Assembly: GCF_015689175.1 (NCBI RefSeq) | Contig: NZ_CP065047.1 | Location: 3,410,001 to 3,474,000 of the forward strand | Reading direction: 5' to 3' | From: Mycobacterium kubicae | GTDB taxonomy: Bacteria; Actinomycetota; Actinomycetes; Mycobacteriales; Mycobacteriaceae | DNA length: 64,000 nt | Part shown: one piece after another, positions 42,248 to 51,322 of the stretch | Position numbering within the stretch: position 1 is the first letter of the stretch | Layout of the letters: the number at the start of each line of letters is the position of its first letter | Position numbers and translations under genes: made by a program | The notes under the pieces: model-generated | The model's input: the letters and a program-made list of their open reading frames with translations, nothing else | Database searches by the model: none | What the model was told of the DNA's origin: nothing

Positions 42248-42292
42248 ATGAGCTCCGCTATCGCAAAGCCCTCCCGTTCGATCCGCCTATGA
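42248..42292 (+). CDS. Possible 14-codon leader peptide
   Basis: ATG 42248 opens a 14-codon frame (MSSAIAKPSRSIRL) whose TGA at 42290-42292 overlaps the ATG 42289 of the next gene as ATGA. It begins 8 bases after a -10-like TAGAAT, so it could be translated from a leaderless message. The downstream start has no Shine-Dalgarno sequence, which fits translational coupling. The frame is short and chance is possible. Confidence 0.35.
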   Translation: MSSAIAKPSRSIRL

Positions 42293-43020
42293 TTCCCGTC
42301 AAGGCAGGCATATTCAGTTTCACCGCACCAACACCACTCGGCGACGACGGCAGTTACCTGCGCTGGCACCTGCTTGACCACATGCCCGAGCAGTACCAAC
42401 TACCCGGGATCGTGCATGGGTTGCGATGGATCGCAGACGGTGACTACCCCGATCATCGATTGGCGGGAGACGGGCCACTCGCCGACATCGGCAATGCCGT
42501 GCACTACCTCGTTCGCGACCCCGTCCAGCAGACGTTCGACGACTTCGTGACGTTGGGCCGTGAGCTATGGGAAAACGGCCGCTTTCCTGTTGCACGACCA
42601 TTACTGCAAGTTTGCGGTCTGCGGCTACTGCAGTGGCACGCTGCGCCCAGGGCGCTCATCTCCGCCGAGGTGGTGCCGTTTCGTCCTCATCGCGGCATCC
42701 TGCTGATCGTCGAAGAGCCCAGCGACGGTCGGCCCGACCAGTGGCTGGAATGGCTGCGCGCCGAACATTATCCGGCCCTTTTGGCGACCTCCGGCACGGC
42801 CGGCGCGTGGATGTTCGGTACCAGCACCGCGTGGCAACCCGCACCGCGCGGGTGGCGCACCGACCTGCACTACATCACCGTCGTCTATCTGGACGCCGAC
42901 CCGTTGGGCACCACAGAAGCCCTGGCCCCGCTCCTTGAACGACGGTGGCGATCGCAGGCGGTGCGTCCGCTGTTTTGCGGGCCTCTGCGAAGCATGATTA
43001 GTTGGGAAGCATGGTCGTGA
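42289..43020 (+). CDS. Two-repeat dimeric alpha-beta-barrel protein (EthD-like)
   Basis: A 243-residue protein that seems to contain two copies of a ferredoxin-like alpha+beta barrel unit. The first has YLRWHLLDHMPEQYQLPGIVHGLRW near residue 18 and the second QWLEWLRAEHYPALLATSGTAGAWMF near residue 151; the W-x-x-x-H-x-P pattern is that of EthD-type proteins, which often accompany P450 or decarboxylation systems. The reaction is unknown. It lies divergent from the TetR-P450 operon. It ends in an overlap with the lipoprotein gene. Assignment to the fold is by eye only. Confidence 0.68.
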   Translation: MIPVKAGIFSFTAPTPLGDDGSYLRWHLLDHMPEQYQLPGIVHGLRWIADGDYPDHRLAGDGPLADIGNAVHYLVRDPVQQTFDDFVTLGRELWENGRFPVARPLLQVCGLRLLQWHAAPRALISAEVVPFRPHRGILLIVEEPSDGRPDQWLEWLRAEHYPALLATSGTAGAWMFGTSTAWQPAPRGWRTDLHYITVVYLDADPLGTTEALAPLLERRWRSQAVRPLFCGPLRSMISWEAWS

Positions 43021-43496
43021 CGATTCCCATGACGAACCATGTGACGACCGCGCTTTTGGCTGCCGCGCTGGTGCTGGGGCTGTCTGCCTGCTCGGGGCAT
43101 GCCGTGTCGAAGCCCGCCGCTGCCGACATCACGATCGAGGGGCACAAGCACACCATTACCAGCGGAATCGAGTGCGAGACGGAGTCGGCCAATCCCAATG
43201 CGACACCGCCCCAGTCGGGGAGCCGGACCACGCACATCACGGCGAGCGATGGAGCAGCCGAGGAATTGCTGTCGCTCTCGGACACCACACCGCTCGGGCT
43301 GAACGGCTTTTCGGTGACGGTCACCGTAGATGCGGATGTCTACCGGATCCCCTATCAGCCGCTCGAATCGTCCAGCAAGGTGCAGGCGACGAAGAGCGGG
43401 AAGAGTTACACGGTCACCGGATCCGGCAAAGGCTCTGAGCCCAACGTGACAGGCATGCGGGACCTGCATTTCGAGGTTCGCGTGACCTGTCCGTGA
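43011..43496 (+). CDS. lppO: Lipoprotein LppO, 19-kDa antigen (LpqH) family
   Basis: An exported lipoprotein of about 161 residues. The signal peptide ends in the lipobox LSAC. The mature domain reads ITIEGHKHTITSGIECETE and ends DLHFEVRVTCP, giving the two conserved cysteines of the LpqH family. Anchored to the outer face of the membrane; relatives act as TLR2 ligands. Starts at ATG 43011, GTG 43017 (GTGA overlap with the upstream stop) or ATG 43029 are all possible; GGGAAG upstream favours the first two. Matches Rv2290 by position, with sseB next. Confidence 0.88.
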   Translation: MVVTIPMTNHVTTALLAAALVLGLSACSGHAVSKPAAADITIEGHKHTITSGIECETESANPNATPPQSGSRTTHITASDGAAEELLSLSDTTPLGLNGFSVTVTVDADVYRIPYQPLESSSKVQATKSGKSYTVTGSGKGSEPNVTGMRDLHFEVRVTCP

Positions 43497-43564
43497 ACGA
43501 TCGCGCGGGTGCGGTCGTTGCTGTCATTGAGTCCCCGGCGTCGTGACGAAAGGTGGCATGACAG

Positions 43565-44413
43565 GTGAATCCCCGCGCGCAGGTGCTGATCACCGCGGCT
43601 GAGTTGATCAGGCGGATCGACGCCGGTGACCCGCTGTCCATCCTGGATGTGCGCTGGCGGCTCGACGAACCCGATGGGCGCCCGGCTTACCTTGATGGCC
43701 ACATTCCGGGCGCGGTGTATGTCTCACTCGAAGAAGAATTGAGTGATCACAGCGTCGAAGGTCGCGGCCGCCACCCCCTGCCGTCGGGCACTGACCTTGA
43801 GGAAGCCGGCCGCCGTTGGGGTATCAATCAAGGTGATCTCGTTGTGGTGTATGACGACTGGAACCGGGCCGGGTCGGGACGGGCCTGGTGGGTGTTGACC
43901 GCGGCGGGATTGGACAGCGTACGCATTCTCGATGGCGGACTGGCCGCGTGGCGCTCAGCCGGTGGTGTTCTGGAGCGTGGGCCGATCGAGCCGCAACCGG
44001 GTGATTTCACTGTGACACAACGTGATCTGTATGCGGGGAACCGGCCGACTGTGACGGCGGAGCAAGTGAACGCCGGCAGCGTGGCTTTGCTCGATGCGCG
44101 TGCCCCCGAACGCTTCCGCGGTGAGGTCGAGCCCGTCGACCCGGTCGCCGGGCACATACCCGGCGCGAAGAACCTGCCGTCCGGCGCAGTCCTGGCAGCG
44201 AACGGCACCTTCCTGGACGGCGATGCGGTTGCCCGACTGCTGGCCGAGCGCGGCATCGACGGCTCGGTGGGTGCGTATTGCGGCTCCGGTGTGACCGCAT
44301 CTGTGGTGGTCGCAGCGCTGGCCGCGGCAGGACACCAGGCGGCGCTGTTTCCGGGGTCCTGGTCGGAGTGGATCTCGGATCCGGGTCGACCGGTGAGTCG
44401 CGGTCCCGAATGA
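43565..44413 (+). CDS. sseB: Thiosulfate/3-mercaptopyruvate sulfurtransferase SseB
   Basis: A 282-residue two-domain rhodanese. It transfers sulfur from thiosulfate or mercaptopyruvate to a thiophilic acceptor. The inactive first domain has LDVRWRLDEPDGRPAYLDGHIPGAVYV; the active second domain has LLDARAPERFRGEVEPVDPVAGHIPGAKN and the catalytic loop YCGSGVTAS, whose CGSGVT form is that of mercaptopyruvate sulfurtransferases. Start GTG 43565 is set by AGGTGG at 43551-43556; the ATG at 43558 is out of frame. Matches Rv2291. Confidence 0.94.
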   Translation: MNPRAQVLITAAELIRRIDAGDPLSILDVRWRLDEPDGRPAYLDGHIPGAVYVSLEEELSDHSVEGRGRHPLPSGTDLEEAGRRWGINQGDLVVVYDDWNRAGSGRAWWVLTAAGLDSVRILDGGLAAWRSAGGVLERGPIEPQPGDFTVTQRDLYAGNRPTVTAEQVNAGSVALLDARAPERFRGEVEPVDPVAGHIPGAKNLPSGAVLAANGTFLDGDAVARLLAERGIDGSVGAYCGSGVTASVVVAALAAAGHQAALFPGSWSEWISDPGRPVSRGPE

Positions 44414-44416
44414 GAC

Positions 44417-45277
44417 TCAGGCGCCGACCCAGCTCTTCAGGAACGCCTCGGTGACCCGAGCCGCGTTGTCGGCCGCGAGCTTCTTGTAGAAGAAGAACTG
44501 GAACGGAAAGCCGGGCAGGTGCAGCGGGTCTCCTGGCCCGTCGGACATGCCGCGGATGCCCAGAAACGGCACGCCATGTGCAAGAGCGACCGCGTGCGCG
44601 GCTGCCGTCTCCTGGTCGACGGCATCGAACGCCGGGTTCTGTGCGGTCACGATGCCGAGGTTGCTCAACAGGCCCTTGTGCAACCACGGCCCGACCGCCC
44701 GGAAGAAATTGCCGGAGTAGAACAACGACCGATCCGGCGCCCTGGCGGGTTGACAGCCAAAAACACTGCCACCGCGAGGGATACAAGGGAACTCTTGGCC
44801 GTTGTTGTGGTCGTTGCTGTACCCGTCGCCGCCTACAAACAACCGCGGCTGGCGATTTCCGACGCTGGCCAAGTCAACGACCAGCGTTTGAGCCGCGGCG
44901 AGCATCGCAGGGTCCGCGCAGATAAACGATGCGCCGTTATCCAGAGTCCAGCGCGCGGGTATGGCGACGTCGCCAACGCTGGTGCGACCCGCACCACCGG
45001 CTACTCCGGAAAACAGGACTGCGTCAATCGGGGTACTGGATGAACGTGGAAAGCGTCTGAGCGCAGTTTCAGTGGTTCGGACGGCGTTCACCAGACCAAT
45101 GCCGGTCATCGCCACGATCACGTCCTTGCCCGCAACGGAACCCAGATAGAAGTGCTTACGGTCATGAATCACAACCGGATCCGGGTCCAGGGTGGTGCGG
45201 GCGAGCAGCGCATCGGTTTCGGCCGGAAACGCCGATAACACCAGCGTGCGCTGGCGGCGGTGCGGCGCAGCGGTCAT
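44417..45277 (-). CDS. Nucleoside phosphorylase/nucleosidase-fold protein (Rv2293c-like)
   Basis: A 286-residue protein of the purine nucleoside phosphorylase/MTA-SAH nucleosidase fold. Visible signs: [15 protein letters not shown] at the start, [19 protein letters not shown] near residue 56, [12 protein letters not shown] near residue 86, and late [30 protein letters not shown] with the base-binding Glu and catalytic Asp. No signal peptide is clear. The substrate (nucleoside or modified base) is unknown. It converges with sseB, 3 bases apart. Matches Rv2293c by position. Confidence 0.85.
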   Translation of the reverse strand: MTAAPHRRQRTLVLSAFPAETDALLARTTLDPDPVVIHDRKHFYLGSVAGKDVIVAMTGIGLVNAVRTTETALRRFPRSSSTPIDAVLFSGVAGGAGRTSVGDVAIPARWTLDNGASFICADPAMLAAAQTLVVDLASVGNRQPRLFVGGDGYSNDHNNGQEFPCIPRGGSVFGCQPARAPDRSLFYSGNFFRAVGPWLHKGLLSNLGIVTAQNPAFDAVDQETAAAHAVALAHGVPFLGIRGMSDGPGDPLHLPGFPFQFFFYKKLAADNAARVTEAFLKSWVGA

Positions 45278-45392
45278 TGTCGGGGTGTCACCTCACCGGA
45301 ATCGCGTACCACAATCGTAGAGTGTCACCCGACTCGGCGAGTCATCCAACCTCGGGGTTCCCTGGGAGCCCGCCCTCTGCCACGCTCGCATC

Positions 45393-46385
45393 GTGGATAT
45401 TTTTGGGCAGTGGCAAAGTGGCGGGGCCGAACTTCGTTGGTCCTCGTCGACAGCCGCCAACAAAGGGCAGAAAGTCACAATTTTCACTCGCCGCTGCGGT
45501 ACAGCCGGGAAACCGGCGCTGGTATGTGTGCACGGCTTCCCCACCTCCGGCATCGACTACTTTGGCTTGACCCGTGAATTGGCAACGGAATTCGATATCT
45601 TCACCCTCGATTTTCCTGGCTACGGCCTATCCGACAAGCCGCCGGAGCCCTATGTCTATTCGCTCTATGACGATGCGCGGCTGCTGGTTCACGCCATCAC
45701 TGAGGAGTGGAAGCTGACGGACTATCGCATGGTGACTCACGACCGCGGCAGCAGTGTCGGCATGATCGCGCTGGGCATGTTGAGCGCCGACCGGCCCGAA
45801 GCCCTGCCCGTCGACGTCATCGTGACCAACGCCAATGTCTATCTTCCGCTGTCCAACCTCACCGCCTTCCAGACTGCGCTCCTCGACAGCACGACGGGAC
45901 GGGCCACGGCCGCCGCGACCACTCCGGAACTGTTGGCGGCCGGCCTGGGGGCCAGCACGTTCCTGCCGCGCCGGACCCTCGACGACCCGGAGATCGCCGC
46001 GCTGGCCAAGACCTTCGCATACAACGACGGTATTCGTGTCTTGCCCGACACGATTCAGTATCTGCACGAACGCGCCGCCGACGAAACCCGTTGGCTGGAA
46101 ACGCTTTCCCGGGTTCCGGTGAACACCACACTGGTGTGGGGCCTGCACGATACCGTGGCACCGCTGCGGGTGGCCAACCACGTGTGGCAGGCCTACCTGC
46201 GCGATATGCCAGCCCGCAGCCGGTACTGGGTGGTGCCGAACGCCGACCATTACCTGCAATGCGATGCGCCCGCCACATTGGCCGAGATCGTGCGCCTCAC
46301 CGCCGCAGGTGAGGACATCGCGCTGCAGACCCTTGGCGACCGAACCGACGGCGCGGTCTTGGTGGATCAGCTGAACAACACCTGA
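45393..46385 (+). CDS. Alpha/beta hydrolase, epoxide-hydrolase/haloalkane-dehalogenase-like
   Basis: A 330-residue alpha/beta hydrolase. The oxyanion motif is VHGFPTSG (HGxP) near residue 47; the nucleophile elbow is VTHDRGSSVGM with Asp, the type used by epoxide hydrolases and haloalkane dehalogenases; the second acid is in WGLHDTVAP and the catalytic His in NADHYLQ. Start GTG 45393. M. tuberculosis has a haloalkane dehalogenase (Rv2296) nearby in order, but I cannot tell whether this is its ortholog. A P450 follows on the opposite strand. Confidence 0.86.
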   Translation: MDIFGQWQSGGAELRWSSSTAANKGQKVTIFTRRCGTAGKPALVCVHGFPTSGIDYFGLTRELATEFDIFTLDFPGYGLSDKPPEPYVYSLYDDARLLVHAITEEWKLTDYRMVTHDRGSSVGMIALGMLSADRPEALPVDVIVTNANVYLPLSNLTAFQTALLDSTTGRATAAATTPELLAAGLGASTFLPRRTLDDPEIAALAKTFAYNDGIRVLPDTIQYLHERAADETRWLETLSRVPVNTTLVWGLHDTVAPLRVANHVWQAYLRDMPARSRYWVVPNADHYLQCDAPATLAEIVRLTAAGEDIALQTLGDRTDGAVLVDQLNNT

Positions 46386-46428
46386 CCTGGTCAAGCCGCC
46401 GGGGTCCGGCACCGGCCGTGTCGGACGC

Positions 46429-47667
46429 TCAGTCCCAGACGACGGGCAAGTGTTGCGGTGACCGGAAGTACATGCCGGCGACATAGGGTGCCGGCGCGTC
46501 CGGATCCAGACGCAGTCGGGGTAACCGATCCATCAGGGTGTGGAAGATGATGGTGCTTTCCAGCCGCGCGAGATGCATGCCGAGACAGACGTGCGCCCCA
46601 TGACCGAATCCAATGTGTGGCTTGCGTTCCCGGAAGATGTCGAACCGCTCGGGCTCGGCCCATCTGGCTTCATCGTGGTTGGCACTACCCAGGTTGACGG
46701 TGACAGTGGACCCGGCGGGGATGTCCATGCCGAAAAACTCGACGTCGCAGGTGGTCTCGCGCATGAAGTTCAGCAGCGGCGTCTCCCAGCGGATCCCTTC
46801 TTCGATGGCTTGGGCGAGTAGCCCGCGATCGCCCTGCACCGCCGCGAATTGGTCCGGGTGTGTCAGCAGCCCCAACGCCAGGCTCGCGGTCGACCGCGAG
46901 GTAGTCTCCGCCCCCGCGGGGAGCAGGTTGCGCATGAATCCGTAGATCTGCTCGTCAGACATTCGCACGCCGTCTATCTCCGCTGCGATGAGCGCGCTCA
47001 CCATGTCGTCGCGGGGCGCGCGTCGCCGCTGCGCCACTATTCCGGCGAAATACTCGCGCAACTGCGCCGAAGCTCGCATCGCGTTGTCCATGTCGGAGTG
47101 GAATCCCAACAGATCGATGGCCAGGCGGTGAAACTCGCCGATGTCGGACTCCGGTAAGCCGATGAGTGCGGCGATCACCCGGATCGGGATTCGCATGAAC
47201 ACCGTTTCGACGAGGTCCGCGCGCCGGCGGTCGCGCAACCGATCGACGGTCCGTTCCACCAGGGGGCGGACCAACTCACTCTCCCAACGCCGCATCGAGG
47301 GGCGTGCAAAGGCGAATTCGTGCAATTTGCGGTAGACCTGATGCTCGGGTTCTTGCATCTCCAGGATCGTCGGGCCCTGCAGCGGGCGCACGATGGCCTC
47401 GTAGCATCGGGTGCTGAACGTTGTGTTGTCGGTCAACACGGCTTTGACTGCGTCGAAGGTGTATGCGGAGAAAATCTGTTGTCCGTCAGCCGGATTCTCC
47501 ATTATTGACATCTCCGGCCATCCGGCATGCACCGGCGCCTGCGCGCGCAACTCCGCCAGCATCGGATACGGCGACGCATCACCAACGGCACCCATGCCCG
47601 CGTCAAACTTCGCCTGGGCCTCCTTGACGCTCTGCGCCAGTTCCTCCGTGGCCGCCGACTCCGTCAT
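46429..47667 (-). CDS. Cytochrome P450, family not assigned
   Basis: A 412-residue P450. The heme loop is FGHGAHVCLGMHLARLE (Cys near residue 360), the I-helix LLPAGAETTSRSTASL near residue 251, the ExxR motif EEGIR. The N-terminal stretch has ILEMQEPEHQVYRKLHEFAFARPSM. Such P450s often oxidise aromatic or steroid-like compounds. A 21-base palindromic site lies 11 bases upstream of the ATG. Neighbouring hydrolase and SDR genes suggest a shared pathway, but they are on the other strand. Confidence 0.9.
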   Translation of the reverse strand: MTESAATEELAQSVKEAQAKFDAGMGAVGDASPYPMLAELRAQAPVHAGWPEMSIMENPADGQQIFSAYTFDAVKAVLTDNTTFSTRCYEAIVRPLQGPTILEMQEPEHQVYRKLHEFAFARPSMRRWESELVRPLVERTVDRLRDRRRADLVETVFMRIPIRVIAALIGLPESDIGEFHRLAIDLLGFHSDMDNAMRASAQLREYFAGIVAQRRRAPRDDMVSALIAAEIDGVRMSDEQIYGFMRNLLPAGAETTSRSTASLALGLLTHPDQFAAVQGDRGLLAQAIEEGIRWETPLLNFMRETTCDVEFFGMDIPAGSTVTVNLGSANHDEARWAEPERFDIFRERKPHIGFGHGAHVCLGMHLARLESTIIFHTLMDRLPRLRLDPDAPAPYVAGMYFRSPQHLPVVWD

Positions 47668-47677
47668 CCAAGACCCC

Positions 47678-47698
47678 TTGAACCTAACGTTTGTTCAA
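47678..47698. promoter_or_regulatory. Candidate operator upstream of P450
   Basis: TTGAAC at 47678-47683 and GTTCAA at 47693-47698 form an exact inverted repeat with a 9-base spacer. It lies 11 bases before the minus-strand P450 start. No regulator gene is adjacent. Confidence 0.45.
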
Positions 47699-48069
47699 TC
47701 ATGCGGAGTGGATTCAGGTCAGTCAACAGCAACCGGTGCGGCAGCGTTAGGGCAGACCTTCGGTCAAGACGGATTCGACGGGGTAACCGCGATTTTGGTT
47801 GTGTCGTCAGGGCGCACGTGCGGCCGAAACCGCGCCCTCTTCGCACCTTGAGAGCCCTACCCGCACACTCGAACCAGAGGAACGCGGCGGCCCGTCCACC
47901 GTTGTCGCTATGAGGTGGGCAAAAAGACCACCGCTTCTGGACCGGAACCAACGGGACAGAAGTGACACCCGCCGCTGTCTCAGCACTCCGGCTCGACCGC
48001 CATTGAAACTAACATCCGGCCCCGATATTGTAACGTCGGTTGCGCATTCACCAGGGAAAAAGGGGAACC
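47699..48069. other. Intergenic stretch between divergent P450 and SDR genes
   Basis: About 370 bases with no credible gene. TATTGT at 48026-48031 is a possible -10 element for the SDR gene, giving a 5' UTR near 32 bases, and AAGGGGAACC before 48070 is its ribosome site. I see no RNA gene and no long repeat here. Confidence 0.5.
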
Positions 48070-48915
48070 ATGACGACGGCGTCAGAACTTTTGGGGTACG
48101 ACGGAAAACGAGTACTGGTCGTCGGTGGCGCGACCGGCATGGGTGCCGCCGCGGCACAAATCGCCAAAGACCTGGGTGCGCACGTCACCGTCATGGACTT
48201 CGCGTCGGTCGACTACGACGTCGACCGGGTGATCTCGCTGGACTTGAGTGATCAGGATTCGATCGACCGGGCAGTCGACGAACTCGATGGACCAGTGCAC
48301 TCGTTGTTTTCCGCGGCCGGCGTCGCCGACGGGCCGAAGCTGATGCGCGTCAACTTCATCGGGCATCGCCACTTGATCAAGCGGTTGTTCGCCAAAGACT
48401 TGCTGCCGCGCGGCGCCGCGATCTGCTTCATTTCATCGGTGGCCGGTATGGGCTGGGAGAATGACCTGGAACTGGTGCAAGACTTCCTCGCCACGCCCGA
48501 CTACAAGTCCGCGCATGACTGGTGCCAAGAACGCGAGCCGCAAGGAATCATTCACTACGGCTTCAGCAAGAAGGCGATCAACGGTTACGTCGCCTGGCAG
48601 GGCTACCACTTCCAGAAGAAGGGTGTACGGATCAACGCCGTCTGCCCCGGCCCCACCGACACTCCCCTGGCCCGCGCCAACGCTGACCTCTGGCTGACCT
48701 TCGCTCAGGACTATCGCGACGACACCGGCAGCTCAACGTTGACGCCCGAGGACATCGGCAAGGCGATGATCATGCTCAACAGCGCCGCCTCGGCGTCGAT
48801 CAACGGGATCACGCTCAATGTCGACCAGGGACACGCGATGGCGTCGATCACCGGGTCGTTCGCGCCCGGCAAGCCGATCATGGACCTCATCACCGGCAGG
48901 GTCCAATTGGCTTAA
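48070..48915 (+). CDS. Short-chain dehydrogenase, 3-alpha-hydroxysteroid-dehydrogenase-like
   Basis: A 281-residue SDR. Cofactor motif GGATGMG near residue 20, Ser in CFISSVAGMGWE, and the catalytic YGFSKKA near residue 174; the inserted region ENDLELVQDFLATPDYKSAHDW between them is typical of bacterial 3-alpha-HSD/carbonyl reductases. It would oxidise or reduce a steroid or terpenoid alcohol. Start ATG 48070 has AAGGGGAACC upstream. Context with P450s and a hydrolase supports sterol or terpenoid turnover; this is inference. Confidence 0.9.
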   Translation: MTTASELLGYDGKRVLVVGGATGMGAAAAQIAKDLGAHVTVMDFASVDYDVDRVISLDLSDQDSIDRAVDELDGPVHSLFSAAGVADGPKLMRVNFIGHRHLIKRLFAKDLLPRGAAICFISSVAGMGWENDLELVQDFLATPDYKSAHDWCQEREPQGIIHYGFSKKAINGYVAWQGYHFQKKGVRINAVCPGPTDTPLARANADLWLTFAQDYRDDTGSSTLTPEDIGKAMIMLNSAASASINGITLNVDQGHAMASITGSFAPGKPIMDLITGRVQLA

Positions 48916-48924
48916 GCGGCTTGC

Positions 48925-49986
48925 TTACTCGAACGCGTGTCGCGGCAACGTAGTGGGTATGTCCAACGAACTGAGCAGGCCGGGCGCGGCTGCGACGACG
49001 TAGGGAATCGCGTTGACCACCCGCATCGCCGTGGCGGTCATTGCGCCGCGACCCGCCTCGTGCCCTTCGGCCTCGCCGAGCGTCAGCACGCAGTGGATGT
49101 CGGGATCCCCTTCGATGTCGACCCGGTAGGTGGCGTCGCACGCCGAGGAAGGCCACTCGGGCGCCACGTCGCGGGCCATCCGAATGATGTGCTCGACGAC
49201 GATTGCCTCGCGACCGTTGACCACGCCGACGGCGCGGGTGCGCACCGCACCGCACGTACCGGCTTGGATGGTGCCGAACGCAACCTCGATGTCGCGATCG
49301 GTCAGCTCACGATCAAGCGAGCCGTGCACTTGCTCTACTTGCACCCCGAGACCTTCAGCGATCAGCGAAATCGGCGCTTTCCAGGCCATTTCGATGAATC
49401 CCGGAGTCTTCAGCATGGGCTCGAAATCCAGCGTCCGCCCGAATCCCATGCCATCGGTCATCACATCGGCAACCGGATAGTGGTCGTTGAGCGCGACTTC
49501 GCTGACCGTGATCCGGTCGATGTTCTTCGACTGCGTGGTCATCAACAGCGCGAGTTGGTCGGAGGCGAACCCCGGAAAGATGCCCGACGCGTAGAACGAG
49601 GCCCCGCCCGCTCGGGCTGCCGCGTCGAGTTGAGCACGCCAGTCGGTCGCGAAATACGACGGCGGATGAGTAAGACTGGTCGACGAGGTCGACACGACGT
49701 TGATGCCTGCGTTGAGCAGCCGTAGGTAGTCGGGGATCGCGGCCGCGTCACGTTCGGGACCGCTGGCGGCGTACACGACGCAGTCGGGTGCCAACGCGAT
49801 GAGCGCTTCGGCGTCATCGGTCGCCGCCAACCCGACCGGGTCCCCGCCCGCGAGCTCGCCCGCGTCTTTGCCGACCTTGTCGGGTGAATGTACCCACACG
49901 CCAACAAGTTCCAGATCCGGGCGATGCCGGATGGCCTCGATGGCGATGCTCCCGACTCCTCCGGTCGACCACACGACAGTTCGCAT
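48925..49986 (-). CDS. DapB-like NAD(P)-dependent dehydrogenase, second copy
   Basis: A 353-residue oxidoreductase with an N-terminal Rossmann fold (VVWSTGGVGSIAIEAIRH near residue 4) and IALAPDCVVYAASGP. It is a paralog of the 17241-18323 protein: both share the GIxPGFAxD segment, the ALNDHYPVAD-type region and the ending with VNAIPYVVAAAPGLLSSLDIP. The motif GTGFVGK of the first copy is STGGVGS here, so cofactor handling may differ. It is convergent with the SDR gene, 9 bases apart. Confidence 0.85.
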   Translation of the reverse strand: MRTVVWSTGGVGSIAIEAIRHRPDLELVGVWVHSPDKVGKDAGELAGGDPVGLAATDDAEALIALAPDCVVYAASGPERDAAAIPDYLRLLNAGINVVSTSSTSLTHPPSYFATDWRAQLDAAARAGGASFYASGIFPGFASDQLALLMTTQSKNIDRITVSEVALNDHYPVADVMTDGMGFGRTLDFEPMLKTPGFIEMAWKAPISLIAEGLGVQVEQVHGSLDRELTDRDIEVAFGTIQAGTCGAVRTRAVGVVNGREAIVVEHIIRMARDVAPEWPSSACDATYRVDIEGDPDIHCVLTLGEAEGHEAGRGAMTATAMRVVNAIPYVVAAAPGLLSSLDIPTTLPRHAFE

Positions 49987-50119
49987 CGCCTCCCCTTAGT
50001 TTCCGATTAGCACTCTAACCCAGAATTCGTCGACAACTAGCTTTCGGATCAAATATTGGGTACGCATCAGCCGCGGCGGCCGAAGGACTTGCGCTTTCCT
50101 CCTGGGCTAACCTCGCAGG

Positions 50120-51322
50120 GTGACGCCCAACCCCCTTGAGCAGCTGACGGTCGCGCAACTGCGCAACCGCACCAGCATGAAGTGGCGCGCGCACGCCGCC
50201 GACGTGCTGCCGTTGTGGGTCGCAGAGATGGACGTCCAGCTCGCACCGACGGTGGCCGAGGCGATTCACCAGGCGATCGACAACGGGGACACCGGATACC
50301 CGCACGGGAAGGGTTATGCGAAAGCGGTTGCTGAATTCGCCGCACAGCGTTGGCAATGGCACGACGTGGCGGTCAGCCGAACCCGTGTTGTTCCCGATGT
50401 CATGCTCGGCATCGTGGAGACGTTGCGTTTGGTCACCGATCGCGGCGATACCGTCGTCGTCAATTCTCCTGTCTACGCACCGTTTTACGCTTTCGTCTCG
50501 CATGACGGCCGTCGGGTGATCGAAGCCCCGCTGGGCCGCGACGGCCGAATCGACTTGGAAACGCTCGAGGAAGCGTTCGACCGGAGCCGAAACTCGGGCG
50601 GCAGGGTCGCGTACTTGTTGTGCAATCCGCATAACCCCACCGGGGCGGTGCACACCGCGGACGAACTGCGTGAGGTCGCCGAACTCGCCCGGCGCTTCGA
50701 TGTCCGCGTGGTGTCCGACGAAATCCACGCTCCGCTGGTGCTAGCCGGAGCGACGTTCACCCCGTTTCTGACCGTTCCGGGCGCGGAGAACGCGTTCGCG
50801 CTGATGTCCGCCTCCAAAGCCTGGAATCTCGCCGGCCTGAAGGCGGCCATAGCGATTGCCGGTTCCGAAGCGGCGATCGAACTACACCGGATGCCCGAGG
50901 AAGTCGGGCACGGACCGAGCCACATCGGCATCATCGCGCATACCGCAGCATTCAAGACCGGCGGCGACTGGCTCGATGCGCTGCTGGGTGGCCTGGACGC
51001 GAACCGCGCGCTCCTTACCGATCTGGTGGCCGAGCAGCTACCCCAGGTCCGGCTACTGCGGCCCCAAGGGACCTATCTCGCCTGGCTGGACTGCCGAGAT
51101 CTGGGCTTCGAAGACCGCGACACCCAAGATCTTGCGGTGGTATCCGATCTATCCGGGCCGGCCCGCTGGTTTCTCAACCACGCCCGAGTTGCCCTCAGTT
51201 CCGGCCACGTCTTCGGAACAGGCGGAGCGGGGCACGCCCGGCTCAATTTCGCGACCTCGCAAGGGATTCTGCGCGAAGCCGTGTCACGGATGGGTGAGGC
51301 GCTGCGAGAGATCAGCGGGTAA
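50120..51322 (+). CDS. PLP-dependent aminotransferase/C-S lyase, MalY/PatB type (Rv2294-like)
   Basis: A 400-residue fold-type-I PLP enzyme. The Lys that binds PLP is in [13 protein letters not shown] near residue 234. The MalY/PatB subgroup is shown by the start [30 protein letters not shown] and by [12 protein letters not shown]. Such proteins are often cystathionine beta-lyases, cutting C-S bonds for methionine synthesis. Start is GTG 50120. Its end overlaps the opposing CysQ-like gene by 11 bases. Matches Rv2294. Confidence 0.92.
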   Translation: MTPNPLEQLTVAQLRNRTSMKWRAHAADVLPLWVAEMDVQLAPTVAEAIHQAIDNGDTGYPHGKGYAKAVAEFAAQRWQWHDVAVSRTRVVPDVMLGIVETLRLVTDRGDTVVVNSPVYAPFYAFVSHDGRRVIEAPLGRDGRIDLETLEEAFDRSRNSGGRVAYLLCNPHNPTGAVHTADELREVAELARRFDVRVVSDEIHAPLVLAGATFTPFLTVPGAENAFALMSASKAWNLAGLKAAIAIAGSEAAIELHRMPEEVGHGPSHIGIIAHTAAFKTGGDWLDALLGGLDANRALLTDLVAEQLPQVRLLRPQGTYLAWLDCRDLGFEDRDTQDLAVVSDLSGPARWFLNHARVALSSGHVFGTGGAGHARLNFATSQGILREAVSRMGEALREISG

